From Macrotis lagotis (lineage: Eukaryota > Chordata > Mammalia > Peramelemorphia > Peramelidae), in contig NC_133665.1 in NCBI RefSeq assembly GCF_037893015.1, positions 21,675,207 through 21,739,206 on the forward strand: DNA of 64,000 nucleotides, written 5' to 3'. Within the stretch, counting starts at the first letter, position 1. Every line of letters begins with the position of its first letter. The translations under genes were made by a program, and so were the position numbers. Positions 24,230-36,819 of the stretch are shown here, piece by piece. The notes below the pieces were generated by a model. That model was not told the DNA's origin, did no database searches, and worked only from the letters and a program-made list of their open reading frames with translations.

Positions 24230-26200
24230 AATTTACAGATATTAACACTCTCTAAATGAAAATCACATTTTCTAAGTATGATACCACCTATATAAAAGAT
24301 ATCAGGTAACAATGTGGATATTTAATATGGCACAGTCATTTGTTGATATCCTTTCAGTTACTTTTTTTAATGGTAATATCATTTTTCATGATATTTTTTC
24401 CATTTCTCTCCCTGAGATATGTTGTAAAATTATTCTTCAATACTTCTAGATTGTATCACATCTAGGACAGATTTCTCTAAATTGTACTTGGTCTGGTACA
24501 GATCCTCTTCTTGACTGTCTTCTTAAGTATCATTTCTATTTCCTTAAATAGAATATTGGTGAGCTGGATATTAGTATCCAAATATAGCAGTGTTTCCACT
24601 TTCATTGATAATAAAAATAGGTAATTAAGAAAATTTAACAAGTTAATTCTATTTTACTTCTATTTATCATTCTCTTGCCATCTATAAATATTATTGAGAC
24701 AATGAAATTTAATTGAATTTCGGGTCAAACTTTCCTTAGTACTGTTTTGCTGTGTCCAAATTATACTGCTTATAATTTCCTCTACTTTCTTCCATGGTGT
24801 TTTACATGTAACTTTGTATTTTAAAACAGCATTATCCTTGCTTGCCTTCTCTATTTACATGGCAAGAAGATTAAGTGTTTACTGGCTAATGCAGTTTCTG
24901 GGCTTTTTTGTTGCTCTTGTTGGACCAGTAGTTTTACATCAATTAACCATTTGCTAGAAATTGTGATAATTGAAGTCAATATCTTTATCTTTCTTTTATC
25001 TGTCCATGGTTTGGCATCAACAACTTATTAGAAAATTACAAAATGCAGTTGTGTGATTATACTTAGTATGTTTTCATCATTACCTTTCATGTCAGTTTTG
25101 ATTTTTGCAATAACTAATAGCTCAAATGATTGCATAAAGGTAGTTGATTCTCATAAGACTCTCAACATCAGTATCCATTCATTTTCTGATTCTCAAAGAC
25201 TTTTAGTCAAGCTTTCATTAGGCAACAACTTCCATTTGTTTTTTTGGTTTCATTTTCTTTGTTGGAAGAATATTATTCTTGATGTCATTCACTTCCTACA
25301 GTGGGATAATACTTCTTTACTCAAAGATTGGAGAAAGATCTCATATTTAGAGGACCAACATTTAAATTACTACTGATAGGTAGTCTATATTGTGATTCTT
25401 ACTATCTTCTTTCACCTTTTCTGCCATTCTATGACTAATGCTGAGGGAAACAAAAGAAGACCTTAGAGGAATGAAAGCCCTTTCAATTTTTTTTCTAGAT
25501 TTCATGAGATGTCACAGTCAAGGAATTCATTATCTAATGACCAATCTACAAGTTATGGGACTATCTATATTTAGATGGGGTCCCTGAATAGCAAACTCAA
25601 TCTGTTATTGGGACAATGCTCAAAGCTTCTATGACATGGCAGAACTTTTTTGAATTCCTGTTTTACTGGGATAGTTTTCAAGGCTATCTATGCCATGATG
25701 AGATATTGGAATAAAACTCTGAAAAGACAACTTTCCAAATACTGAGAAGACAGTCTCTAAAACTACTTTCTCTCAACAAGGAGCATGGATTATTTCTGAA
25801 TCACATTATATCTTCATAAAGTTAATTGAATACTCTCATTATAATTTTTATACAACTGTGATTAGAATACACTTTCATATTCCAGTTTTCTTTCCCCCAA
25901 GATATCACTGATTCATTGTTTGTACAATGGTAATTGTTAACAGCAGTGGCATTTGTTATAAGGCATCCCTCCCAGGGGAAGGGAGGAAAGGGACAGATGT
26001 TGTGAAATGTAGATGATTGAGGCAGCTTTAAAATTTTAAAAGGAAAAAAAACAGGAGCAACTCAATGTGAAGATAGTACAGATCATTATTGCTACCCATT
26101 CCTATCCTCGATCTGTGTGAAGAGTATTGTATGTAGGCTGTAAAGGATGGAAAGAGAAGAGAGTGGTATTCCAAATCAGTCACATTATCTGAGATTACCT
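24230..26200. other. Intergenic, nothing recognised
   Basis: AT-rich. A 107-codon + ORF (25053-25376) has no recognisable features. A C run lies at 26209-26222. Confidence 0.4.
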
Positions 26201-26279
26201 TTTGTAAATCCCCCCCCCCCCCAGTTTTCTGTATTCTTTCTATTCTTGACCACATAGGCTTTGTTTATACAAGAAAATT

Positions 26280-28375
26280 TTAATTTAAAATAATTGGAAT
26301 TATTCTTTTTACACTTCAATGATGATCTCCCTTATAATAGAATTTAAAGTCTGATAGTGCCGAAACTATTCCCTTTACATCTTTTTTTTCCCTTGGTTTG
26401 TTTGAAATTCCTGATCTTTTGCTCTTTCAAATGAACTTTGTTAATATTTTTCCTAACTGAATGAAATATTTCTTTTTTACCAATTCAATTGGGATGACAT
26501 TGAATAGATTAGTTAGATAAAACTGTCATTTTAAAATTTATATTGGTTTTACCTACTCACGAACATTAATATTATTTAGATCTGATTTATTTGTATAAAA
26601 ATGTTTTATGTTTATGTTCATATAGTTATTGTGTTGACTTTGGCAGGTATATCAAAGGTTATTTTAAATGGCATAAAGTTCTATTGAATAATATTGCTGA
26701 CACATAGCATAGTTTCTCTATTTTTCACTTTTGATTAAATTTATTTTAACTTTGTCTAAGATCATGATTACCATCCCTGTTTTTTTAAATAAATTCTATT
26801 TTTGCCCTTTATTTTTTCTTTGTCTGTATCTCTCATATTTATGTTTCCTGAAAGCAAGGTCTTATTGAATTCAAAATTTTAGTCTGCTATCCATTTCCAT
26901 TTTATAGATAAATTCATTCCATTCACTTTTTTTTTAGTTTTTTTTTTTTTGCAAGGCAATGGGGTTAAGTGGTTTGCCCAAGGCCACATGGCTAGGTAAT
27001 TATTAAGTGTCTGAGGCTGGATTTGAACTCAGGTACTCCTGACTCCAAGGCCAGTGCTCTATCTACTGTGCCACTTAGCCGTCCCCCATTCACTTTCTAA
27101 GCTAAAATGCTTGTGTATTTTCCTCTTCCTATTTTTTCCTCATTATCCTTCTCACCCTATTTACCCTATCTCTCCTCACTCCTCTGCTTTCTTTCTACCT
27201 ACTACCTTGCCCTCCTATTCCTTAACCTACCCACCTCTCTAAAAGTCCATCCCTTATCCTCTCTCCATTCTATCCCCTTGCTTTCTTATTTTTTCATGAG
27301 TTTAGAAGACTTTTATAGCATTTATTTATCTTTCCCTCTTTAACCCATTCCCAATAAGAGTAAGTAAGGTTCTAACACTAATGGCTCTACCCTTACTAGC
27401 TTCTTCTGTTTTTTCTTTTTATACTTCCTTCATCTGAGATAACTACTTCTTTTTATCTCACCCTACACAGTTTTATTTTTTTAGAATCATCTTATCATAC
27501 TCAGCTCAGTTTGTCTTTCTTTCAAACTGCCCCCAAAATAATGACAATCTTGAGTATTGCTAATATTTTCACATATACAAAGGAAACAATTTGATCCTAT
27601 TGAATCCCTTACAATTGATCTTTATTATTTACCTTGTATTTCTGTTATATGCAGAATTTTCCCTAAAGTTTTTAGGGTTTTGTCACAAAAGATGTCTTTG
27701 AGTTTGTGAAATGTCCTTTTTTTTTTGTTTATTTATTTTTGTTTTATTTTGTTTTTAGCAACTGTTAGTATAATTATGTTCTAGTCCTGAGTTATGGGGA
27801 ATGGTGCCCCAAGTTTTCTGTTGTCTGTCTCAAGGCCCAACCTTAAGCTCTATTTTCTATTCCTAAACCATGGCTACCAAACCTAACCATTCTGACTTGC
27901 AAATGATCTTGCCCCCTGCAGTCCCTCTGGTGACTACAAACTATAGTAGTTCTCCCTTCCCTGGAACTGATACCTGGGACTCTGCTCTCTAGCAAGTGCC
28001 CACAGTCAACAGCATCTCCGACCCTCACTACTGCACTGATTGGGTATATAGTAACTCCTTTTTCCTGTAACCAGATACATATGGTCAGTAGAGCTGTACT
28101 TGACATCCCTTGACAGTGGAAGGTCCTTCAATCTTTTTCTACTCAGGTGTGGACACCTACACTATCTGCAAAATGAAAGTTTCAAAGTTTGAGGCTGTCT
28201 CTCAATTCAGTTAAGCAAAGGGCTTATGTACTGGTTCTAGAGAGCTGGATCTTTTCAGATTGTCTTAGGAGGACAATTGTTTTATATCTGCTGCTCTGTT
28301 TTGTTTTTGTTTTTGGTGGAGGAAATTTGGAGAGTTCAAAGTTTTCTGATCTACTCCACCATCTTCCCATACTTC
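26280..28375 (-). mobile_element. L1 fragment, reverse, 5' UTR to ORF2 start
   Basis: The minus strand near 28353-28370 reads GGAAGATGGTGGAGTAG, like the start of mammalian L1 5' UTRs. Sequence near 26760-26870 resembles the endonuclease part of ORF2 (TTTGTCTAAGATCATGATTACC in reverse). All frames are broken. The middle is assigned by position only, and a SINE splits it at 26930. Confidence 0.5.
26930..27085 (-). mobile_element. Marsupial CORE-SINE, copy 11, inserted in L1
   Basis: A reverse copy with duplication CCATTCACTTT (26919-26929 and 27086-27096), inside minus-strand L1-like sequence. Confidence 0.91.
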
Positions 28376-29304
28376 TCTCCCCTCACCTACATTTCATAAT
28401 AAACTTCTATCCCAGAGTTATCCCTTCTGACAAAAACTAAAAAAAGAGAGAGAAAAATAGTTCAGCAAAGCTAATCAAAAGAGTTTGACATTATATGGGA
28501 TGTTCCATACCTAAGAAAGAAGGATGGGGAGAAAAGATACCTCCATATTCCTTTTCTTTAGGACCAAGGTTGGCTATTCTAATTTCACAGCATTCAGTCT
28601 CAATTGTTTTGTGGCTGCTATTCTTTCTATTTATGTTATTATGGTTTTGTTTTCATTATCCTGTGGGACCTGTTTATTTCACCTCACACACTTCATATAA
28701 GTCTTTCAGTTTTTCAGTAAATTCATTATATGCCTTGGAACAGCTAGGTAGTGAGGTGGGTGAAGCACTGGGCTTGTGAAAGACTTTCCTCAAAATGAGA
28801 GGCTCTGACAGAGTTTTGAACTATTGAAAATAAATATGTGTCAACCTTTCCCGAGTTTTTCACAGACAAATGTTACCAGAGGTTTTGGTCTTAAGAGAGA
28901 GTAAAACAGAATTAGGTTAACAAACACATTTATTGATATTTCTCTAAGTAGTGGTCTTTGCCTGCATGGGGGAGGGGGAGCTCTACCTAAAGAGCCAACC
29001 AATCCCCTATACCCAAGGCAGAGGCTTAAAGTCTGAATTTTAAAGCTTTAGCCATCAGGAGGCATTCACTTTTGGCTTGAACAATCAAAAAAAATGGTAC
29101 AGTCTCCCAACTCAGGATGGGGTGAGGGCAAGAGGTGGGGGTGGGGACTTAGAAAGAAGCAGGGAGAACTGACATCAGGCTTTCCAGTAAAAGGAGTGTA
29201 TTATCCTAAAAGACCTTCAAAGTAAATGAGTGAGCTGGAGTGGATCTTGATAGGATTAAGAAGGCATACATTTGTCCTGTTTAAAATAGAGGAAATCTTT
29301 CCTA

Positions 29305-29410
29305 AAGCACTGTTTTTAATTGCTAAATTGATCTGATCAAAGTTGACTTCACCTAACAAGCACTGTTTTTAATTGCTAAATTGATCTGATTAAAGTTGAC
29401 TTCACCTAAC
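29305..29410. repeat. 53-bp tandem duplication
   Basis: Two copies (29305-29357 and 29358-29410) starting AAGCACTGTTTTTAATTGCT differ at one base. A SINE lies directly downstream. Confidence 0.95.
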
Positions 29411-29419
29411 TCTGTTCTT

Positions 29420-29565
29420 TTTTTTTTTTGGCAAGGCAATAGGGTTTAAGTGACTTGCCCAAGGTCACATAGCTAGGCAATTACTATATGTCTGATGTGG
29501 ATTTGAACTCAGGTCCTCCTGACTCCAGGGCCTGTGCTCTATTTACTTCACCACCTAGCTGCCCC
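29420..29565 (-). mobile_element. Marsupial CORE-SINE, copy 12
   Basis: A reverse copy with duplication TAACTCTGTTCTT (29407-29419 and 29566-29578). It lies at the end of a 53-bp tandem duplication. Confidence 0.92.
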
Positions 29566-29759
29566 TAACTCTGTTCTTAGAGACCCAGAAAAAACAACTA
29601 CTAGAAGGGCAAAACTCACTTTTGACAATATTTACTAGTTGTTTCACCCCTTAGCCCCTCTTTGCCTCACTTTTTGCATCTATAAAATGGGGGTAATAAT
29701 AAAATGAGATAACAACAATGCCTTGCATATACTAAGCACTACATAAATGTAAGCTTAGT

Positions 29760-30400
29760 ACTATTATTACAGAACAATAACATTCTATTCCATTTATATA
29801 CCACAATGTGTTTAGCTATTTCCTAATCAGTGGACTTGCTTTGTTTCTAATTCATTTCTATTACAAAATGTACTGCTGTAAATATCTTGGAGTATATAGA
29901 GTCTTTCTTTCTTTAGGAGCATGTGCCTAGCAGTGGGTCAAAGTCTTTTCTTAAAATAATGCAAATTGCTTTCTAGAATGGGTTGGATTGATCCATAGCT
30001 CTGCTCACCTGCATTTCATCTTTCCCCAAACCCTTCAGGATTGATTGTTCCTCAATTTTGTCATGTTTTCCAGTTTTCTGGGTATGAGGTAAAACTTGTT
30101 ATATTGTTATTTTGATGTGTATATCCCTTATAAGTGATTGAGACAATTCTGAAATATGGTTCTTGATATAGTCTCTTGAAATAAAATTCTCTTTAAAAAA
30201 TTCTGTTCATTTCTTTTGGCCATATCCCCGATCTTATTTTTTATGTTAATTATCTCTTTTTATGTTGAATATTATATTCTTGTAAAAAAATATTCAATGC
30301 AAAGTTTTCTTCTAGTCAGCAGTTTCCCTTAACTCAGAAAAGTAGATTTTGTTAATGACATTTATTAATTTGGGGGAATAGACATCTCCATAGAAAATAG
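29760..30400 (-). mobile_element. Old L1 ORF2/3' fragment, reverse
   Basis: It has landmarks of reversed L1 ORF2 C-terminus (CATTCTATTCCATTTATATACCAC, CAGTGGACTTGC) followed by more upstream L1-like sequence. It is strongly decayed. Confidence 0.55.
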
Positions 30401-30402
30401 TA

Positions 30403-30440
<38 letters not shown>
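30398..30440. repeat. (TA)n microsatellite
   Basis: A TATATG/TA run of about 40 bp. Confidence 0.9.
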
Positions 30441-30441
<1 letters not shown>

Positions 30442-30449
30442 TTACTTGT

Positions 30450-32700
30450 GTAGAGTTCAAAAATCTGGCAAGTCCTATCAAGTTGGAAAGGCTTTGAGGA
30501 GAGGCCTAGTGATAGACTAAATGAAGATTATTTGAGGACTAGCTTAGCTAAATTTCAGAGAACAAGGGACAAATTATAGCTGTTTTTGTCTCCTGAAATT
30601 CTTTACCAAGACATAAAGGAGTTGCAATCAGATGTCAATGAAATAAAGACTCCTTGAAGTTTTGGAAATTCAAACATGCTAAGCTGAACATGAACTAGTG
30701 ATGATGATCCTTTTTTAGAGTGACTGGATTTGTGATTTGGTTTGGGAACTCTCGAAAGAGAAATTTCTGCTGATACAAGTTATTACTTTCTCTGCATGTT
30801 ATGGTCTTCAATAATTGCCTGGAACACAGAGATTGTGAGAAGTTGTCATTTGCCTGAGTCCAGAAGTCAATGTGTGCCAGAGGTAGAATCTGAACCCTAT
30901 ACAAGAAATCCTTCCTAGTCCTCCTTAATGCTAGAGCTTTGAAACTTTAGGATTATCCAGTTTATCTTATATGTATTTGTCTGTAGTTTGTCTGTTATCC
31001 CTCCCATTAAATTGGGAGCATTTTGAAAACAGGGACAGATTATTGCCATTTTCATTGTCATCATCATCATCTTTGTAACTTCAGCATTCAGCCTATCACA
31101 TAGTAAATTCTTAAATTCTTGTTGACTGGTTTCAGACCCAGTTTTCTATCCACTACACAGGGCTGTTTCTGCCTAATTATCTTCTAGGACTAAGGATTTG
31201 GGTAGGAATGTGAAGACCTGTTTTACCAGTTTTATGGTCTTTATCTTTTCCACTTATTTGACTTCTTCAGATATGCTAACTAGGCACTTCTTGTGAAACA
31301 GTGACTCAGCAAATTATGTGAAGACCAGTAATGCTGCAAAAGAAATTCTATCATAGCAAACAAAGATCACTTTAAAGAAAAGGGAGAAATATATGAAGGT
31401 AGGCCTACACCCTGTCCACTTCTGATGATATGAGTGACTAACCTGAAGCATATCTCATGTTCCCATACATTCCCCCCACTCCACAACTACCCAGAACTGA
31501 ATACAAAAGAGGACTGACTGGCATTGAGCACCAAGAGCTGCTGTCTAGTCAGTCTTTAAAGGGAGAGACAATTCCACTATCAACTAATTTTCTTTCTTCT
31601 AAAAGTGGAGAGGAAGGGGAGAGGAAGTTTTCTCCACCACATCACTCCTTCCCCCCACCCCCTCACCAACTATGCTAGACTGGTTTGCATATGATATGGC
31701 CAGTGTATAGCTGCTTCTCTAAGTGAACCTAAGATAACAAGGCTTTAACAATCTCTTTTGTTTTGTACTGCTTTTCCTGAGCAAAGGTTAACAGAGAGTG
31801 TGTCTAAGGGATAGATTTTTGTATCTTAGGAGTTCCTAGGTTTTTTAGTTGATGGCAGTTGCCCTGAAAGAGATACTCCCCGTAGTCACTGAGCTACTTC
31901 TCAGAGGAGATGACCACCTGGAAAAATGAACCATGGATATACCAAGATGGTCAGAAGGCATGAACTCTTAGTTACATGGATAGCATTTTTTCAGTATTCA
32001 TTTTATGTTTTAAATTTTTGTTAATGCATGCTTACTAACCCTTTTGTTTTTTAAGCATTCCTGTGTGGTGGAAATAGATAGCTATTTTATATACAATCTA
32101 TTGTGTAAACTTAGAACCTTTAAAAAAGGGACCCAGGGACTCTTTTGGGGAGACTTAAATATAGATCAGGCCTAAATCGATTAAGAAAATGTCACCACAG
32201 TTCTATCCTGGAGTGAGGCCACAATGAGCCAGAGAATATGAGAAGAGGCTGATGTTTTTCTTTAGGTCCAAGATTCCCCTAGGCCTGTGGTCCAAGTGAG
32301 TCCAGATTGGACTTCTTAGGTGAAAAGGGTCTCCCAGACCCCATAGGTCAATATCTTTGTTAGGACTGTTTCAGAATTGCTTAGACATCAGTGAATGGCA
32401 CTGCTATATATATCATTTAGAAAGCCTGTTTTTTTAGTTCCTAGATTCATTCAGGGAGCTTTGGCATGGGTAGCTAGATACTTTTAAGTTACAAAGAACT
32501 ATTTTAAAGTAGGTATCCAAAATGCTTTAAACCATCAAGACCTATCAATATGCCCAATCCTGTAAATACATGGGTTATAATCCTTAGAGTCAAATTGTAG
32601 AGGGACTCGGGAAAGGGAAAGCACAATGATGTTTATAATGCTTTCTTTTCTGTAGTATAAAAGCCTATTGTGAAATGTATATATTTGACATATGTATTTC
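30450..32700. other. Intergenic, nothing recognised
   Basis: AT-rich sequence with short ORFs only. I see no gene or clear repeat beyond scattered old fragments. Confidence 0.4.
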
Positions 32701-32814
32701 AGTATTTATATAGATTTAATATGGTTCGGTGGAAAGACCTCTGGATTTAGAAGTCAGGAAACTTGGATTCTAGTTCACTTCTGGCATTAATTACTTATAT
32801 GACTTTGGACAAGC

Positions 32815-33620
32815 CACTTTATAGAATCAATTTGGAAAAGACCTTAGAGATCATCTGAACCTGCATCTGTATCTAAACAAAAATCCTCTCTGCAACATCC
32901 CTGACAAGTGACCATATATTTCTATTTGAAGATATCCAGTGATAAACAGCTCACTACTTATAAAGGGAGCTCATTTAACTTTTTTACCAAGCCCAAATCT
33001 AGCTGTGGCTTTTACCATTATTCCTAGTTCTGCCCTGTTTAGTACAATGTCTAATTCCCAATTCAATGACAGACTTTCAAGTAATAATACTCCCTCCAAT
33101 CACTTCATTAAATTTCATCTTGTTATAGTTTACCCTGCCAAGATCTTCTTGCATTACGATTTTGTCATTCAATTTGTGAGCTATAACTTCCTGGTTATAC
33201 TTGACTTCTCTATCTTCATCCAAGTAATTGGCAAAAATGCTGAACAAAATTGAGCCAAATAGATCCTTTAAGGATGATGCTAAAAGGGGCAGCTAGGTGG
33301 TGTAGTTGATGAAACACCGGCCTTGGAGCCAGGAGTACCTGGGTTCAAATCTGGTCTCAGACACTTAATAATTACCTAGCTGTGTGGCCTTGGGCAAGCC
33401 ACTTAACCCCATTTGCCTTGCAAAAACCTAAAAAAAAAAAGGATGATGCTAAAAAATTAACTACTCACTGGTCCACCACTCAATCATTTTTCTATCCATC
33501 TAATTATATTTAGCCATCACCACTTCCTTTTGTTCATATTTTATGATAAACTTTACTTCTATGAGTTTCATTTTTTTAAGGTATAAGGGAAATACAATGT
33601 ACTTGATGAAAACCAGCTTT
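32815..33620. mobile_element. Ancient CR1/L3-type LINE fragment
   Basis: It shows landmarks known from old amniote CR1-like repeats in order: GACCTTAGAGATCATCTGAAC, CAACATCCCTGACAAGTGACC, TTCCTAGTTCTGCCC, then AGATCTTCTTGCATTACG and CATCCAAGTAATTGGCAAAA. SINE copy 13 splits it. Family assignment is from memory of those landmarks. Confidence 0.6.
33286..33439 (+). mobile_element. Marsupial CORE-SINE, copy 13, inserted in a CR1-like repeat
   Basis: A forward copy with duplication AGGATGATGCTAAAA (33271-33285 and 33440-33454). Confidence 0.92.
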
Positions 33621-34189
33621 TTGTTTTTATTACTGTACATCTGAACTTTTTGATTTCTAGTTGTTCATTCTTCAATCTAGAAGGGGACCAATGACATCAA
33701 GTAGATGATGTGTTAATTGGATTTAAATGAGGCAGAATTGGGACATCAACAGCCTCACTCTTCTGTGCAATTGGAGTCTAATGGAAAAACTTATGTCAAG
33801 GCTATGGGATTGGTAATAGTCTTTCACTTCTTAGTAGTTAATGGTTACCCTGGGTATAATGGCTAAATCTCCAGACCTGGAATCAGGAAGACCTGGGGTT
33901 GTAACCTTGTCTAATAATTTGTTTACTCTCTGTATGACTCAAGTTTTTATGTGACTCTAAGTAATTCATTTAATCTTTCTAGGACTAAATTATCTCATCT
34001 GTAAAATGTCAACTGGACTGAAACCAATCTCTAACCTGTGGATAGCTGGAGCTGAAACAAAACAGGCTGAGAATCAGGACACAAACAGAAGTTTAATTAA
34101 TTTCAGAGTGAGGAAAATGATGTCTGCACACAGAACCAACCTCCCCTTTCCCCTCCAGGAGCGTTTAATGATGCTATTGCTTGGATTAC

Positions 34190-34212
34190 ATACATACATA
34201 TATATGTGTGTA

Positions 34213-34272
<60 letters not shown>
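34190..34272. repeat. Compound (CATA)n(TG)n(TA)n microsatellite
   Basis: CATACATACATA passes into TGTGTGTATGTG and then about 23 TA units. Confidence 0.93.
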
Positions 34273-34275
<3 letters not shown>

Positions 34276-34734
34276 CAACACAACCATTCTTAGATCTTCT
34301 CATGGTTAGGACAATGCAGGTGTTCTTGTGCCTTGTGAGAATAGTCATTGTTTCAAGTCTTAGGGGTCATGATTCCTCTGTGAGGTATAGACCTAGAGCT
34401 CTGTGATAGGAACAGGGATTGTGAACATGTGATGGATGGTCCTGGGAAATAAGGGGAGCTAAATCTCTTACTGAGTACCTGGCAATAAACTTTGCCAGAG
34501 AGTGAGATCATTCAAGAGCACAAAAGATTATTGCTGTGCCAAGCTCAGGTCCTGGTCTTCTTGTTGGGCCTTGACTCTAGGAAACAGGGTATCTCCAAAA
34601 TATTTTGACAAAAGACATCTTCTTTGTTGTAAAGATGATGTAAAATGCTTTGCAAATCTTAAAAAGCAGTATAAATGCAAACTATTATTACTACTGTTAG
34701 CAAACATTTACTGAGGGCTTACTCTACTGTCTTA

Positions 34735-34910
34735 GAATCACAGAACTTGAGTTGGAAGAAAACTTAAGAAATCATCTACTCCAATTTCATTTTATAAATA
34801 AAGAAAATGAAACTCAAAGACATCATTAGACTAAGGATATAGAGCTACTGAAGAGGCCTTAGCAGAACTAAAACTTAAATCCAGGTCTTTTAACTTTAAA
34901 TCCATCACTT
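34735..34910 (-). mobile_element. Old MIR-related SINE, reverse
   Basis: It follows the same landmark order as 3880-4075: GAATCACAGAACTTGAGTTG, then AAATGAAACTCAAAGAC, then AATCCAGGTCTTTTAAC. Confidence 0.5.
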
Positions 34911-35714
34911 TTGCCTTTAAACAAGGCTTCTATTCATGGCATGGCACTGTTACAGAGTGGCATAAAATTCAAATAGAAATGGGTCCATTAAATATACATA
35001 AGGATCCACTGGATTGCATACTTAGTTTATTGTATTTTTATTTTATTAAATATTTCCCAATTACATTTTAATCTGATTCAGACCCCACTTGTGAACCACA
35101 TGTTTGACATTTCTGCTGGACAAACAAGATTTGGTCCTTATCCTAAATAATGTAGCTTAAATATAATACGGAAGAGATCACACACATACACATGCACAAA
35201 TATAGGTATTTTATAATTCCTAGGGAAGAGTTAAAAACAAAGTATTATGGGGACCAAGGAGAGGTCACTTCTGGCTTGGACAACTGAAAGATTGAAAGGC
35301 TTCCTGGAAGAGATGATATTTGAATTATGGTCAAGATTCTGAGAGTCCAGGGGGAAAGAAATTGCTTAGAAAAAGCACTGTACTTGGATTGAGGACTAAT
35401 ACAGTTTTTTCAAAATAATGTGCGTGGTAGAGGGGTTAATAGAAAAAAAATAAAGTTAAGAGTCAAACAAAGATATGGGAGGCCTTGAATACTTTACTAA
35501 GTAATCTGGTCATTTATTTTTTGCCTTATTAAGGGCTTATAAAGGATATGTGAAGAGCGCCGTTTAAGTTTTTTGGGTTGATAAACCTGATTCTTCAAAT
35601 ATTCCTCAGCAGCACTTGGATGTGGATCCTCCCTGCCTGGGGTTGCTGGGCGCAGCTCAGGTACACTGACTCCCCCCCAGTCCTCCTAACCCGGCTTTTT
35701 GACCCCGCCAGTAC

Positions 35715-35721
35715 TGACTCA
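35715..35721. promoter_or_regulatory. Candidate AP-1 site
   Basis: TGACTCA is a perfect AP-1 heptamer, about 1.1 kb upstream of the TATA box at the edge of the CpG island. It is only a motif match. Confidence 0.35.
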
Positions 35722-35942
35722 ATCTGCCGGAGCTGGCCCCCCCAAACCAAAGCCCTGAATCCTCATAGAAACCCAGAGGAGGCGGGCGGATCAAACAATG
35801 GAATGGGCGCCTTCAGAAAATTCTTTGAAGGCTTTCGGTTGGGAGCATGGCCGCCTCGGAGTCCCCACCTAGGCCCCCAAAGCAGCCCCTGGGTCTTCCT
35901 TGACCTGCCCTCCTCGCTTCCCAGCACAGTCAGGTCTGATCT

Positions 35943-35951
35943 GCTGCGTCA
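35943..35951 (-). promoter_or_regulatory. Candidate antioxidant response element
   Basis: GCTGCGTCA fits the reverse form of the core TGACnnnGC bound by NRF2-small MAF dimers. It lies about 0.9 kb upstream of the predicted TXN start. Mammalian TXN is an established NRF2 target, so the match is plausible, but a 6-base core occurs often by chance. Confidence 0.45.
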
Positions 35952-36222
35952 CCACCTGCCATTTAGAGAAAATGAAAGGGAGACAAGGGCAGAAGGAGAA
36001 GGGGCCGAGGAAGGCAAGTTCCGGGGGGGGGGCGGGGCGGCTCCTTCCTCATCATCGTTACACAGCATTTCGCGCTCCTTCCCCGGCCCGGGTGAGCCGC
36101 GGCCGCCAGGGCCGAGACCGCCCTCCTCCCCCCCAGGCCGACCCCCCGCGTCCCCGCCCCGCTCTGGAAGGCAGCCGGGCCAACGCTCTAGAGCGTTAGC
36201 TTGTCCCGGCCGGCGCCCGCCG

Positions 36223-36231
36223 TGCGCATGC
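36223..36231. promoter_or_regulatory. Candidate NRF1-like motif TGCGCATGC
   Basis: TGCGCATGC matches most of the NRF1 palindrome and is a common CpG-island promoter element. It lies about 590 bp upstream of the TATA box. Only the motif supports it. Confidence 0.35.
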
Positions 36232-36714
36232 CTCGATTCCAACCGCCTCTCTTCACCCGCCCCTGGCGCCTCATGGGGGCGGGGTGGCCTTGGGTATGTG
36301 CCTGGGGGGGGGCCGGGCGGGCTGCGCCCCGGGGGCCCCCGCGGGTCCTTGTCGTCCCTCCCCCCCCCTCCCGGGCCGGGAGCCGCCGGGCGCGCAGCCC
36401 GCCACACACACAGTCTGATCTCCGAGGGCTCCGCGGTCGCTGCGGCACAGATGAGCCAACCTTTCGGATGCTGCTCGAACTTAACCTTGGGAGCCACGGG
36501 ACGATGAGGGAAGCAGAAAGCGGAAAAGGAGCGGAACGGGGCGGCTAGGCCGAAGAGAGGCGAAGGGCCCGGGCCCGCCCGTGGGCCCGGCGAGGGGGCG
36601 GGAGCGCTAGGCCGGAGGGGCGGGCTCTGCGGGCCCCGCCGCGGGAGCCGTGACGCGAGACGCGGCGTGAGCCGGGGGCTGCGCCGGGCGGGGGGAGGAG
36701 GGAGAGCGAGGGCG

Positions 36715-36723
36715 TTCCCGGAA
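36715..36723. promoter_or_regulatory. Candidate STAT-type palindrome TTCCCGGAA
   Basis: A perfect TTCnnnGAA palindrome lies about 90 bp upstream of the TATA box, inside the proximal promoter. It is only a motif match. Confidence 0.35.
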
Positions 36724-36811
36724 GGGGAGCGCCGAGGCGCGCCCGGCCCCCTCCCCTCTCCCTTCCCCTCCCCCCCGGCCTGCGGCAACCTTGGCGCTAC
36801 TCCTCCCGCCC

Positions 36812-36819
36812 TATAAAAG
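36812..36819 (+). promoter_or_regulatory. TXN: TXN TATA box
   Basis: TATAAAAG sits in an otherwise GC-rich stretch. A pyrimidine-rich CTACTCTCTTCC run, about 30 bp downstream, is the likely initiation zone (about 36840-36850). TATA-containing, GC-rich promoters are known for mammalian TXN. What is odd is the distance of about 600 bp from this box to the TXN ATG. Confidence 0.8.

Noticed and set aside
1-35500. Search for a second thioredoxin-like gene (TXNDC8 lies next to TXN in human)
   Set aside because: I found no second CGPC-type exon upstream of TXN in this window. A diverged exon could be missed by eye.
35578-36507. 309-codon + ORF across the TXN upstream region
   Set aside because: It begins with TTG, not ATG, has no recognisable domain, and lies largely in stop-poor CpG-island sequence.
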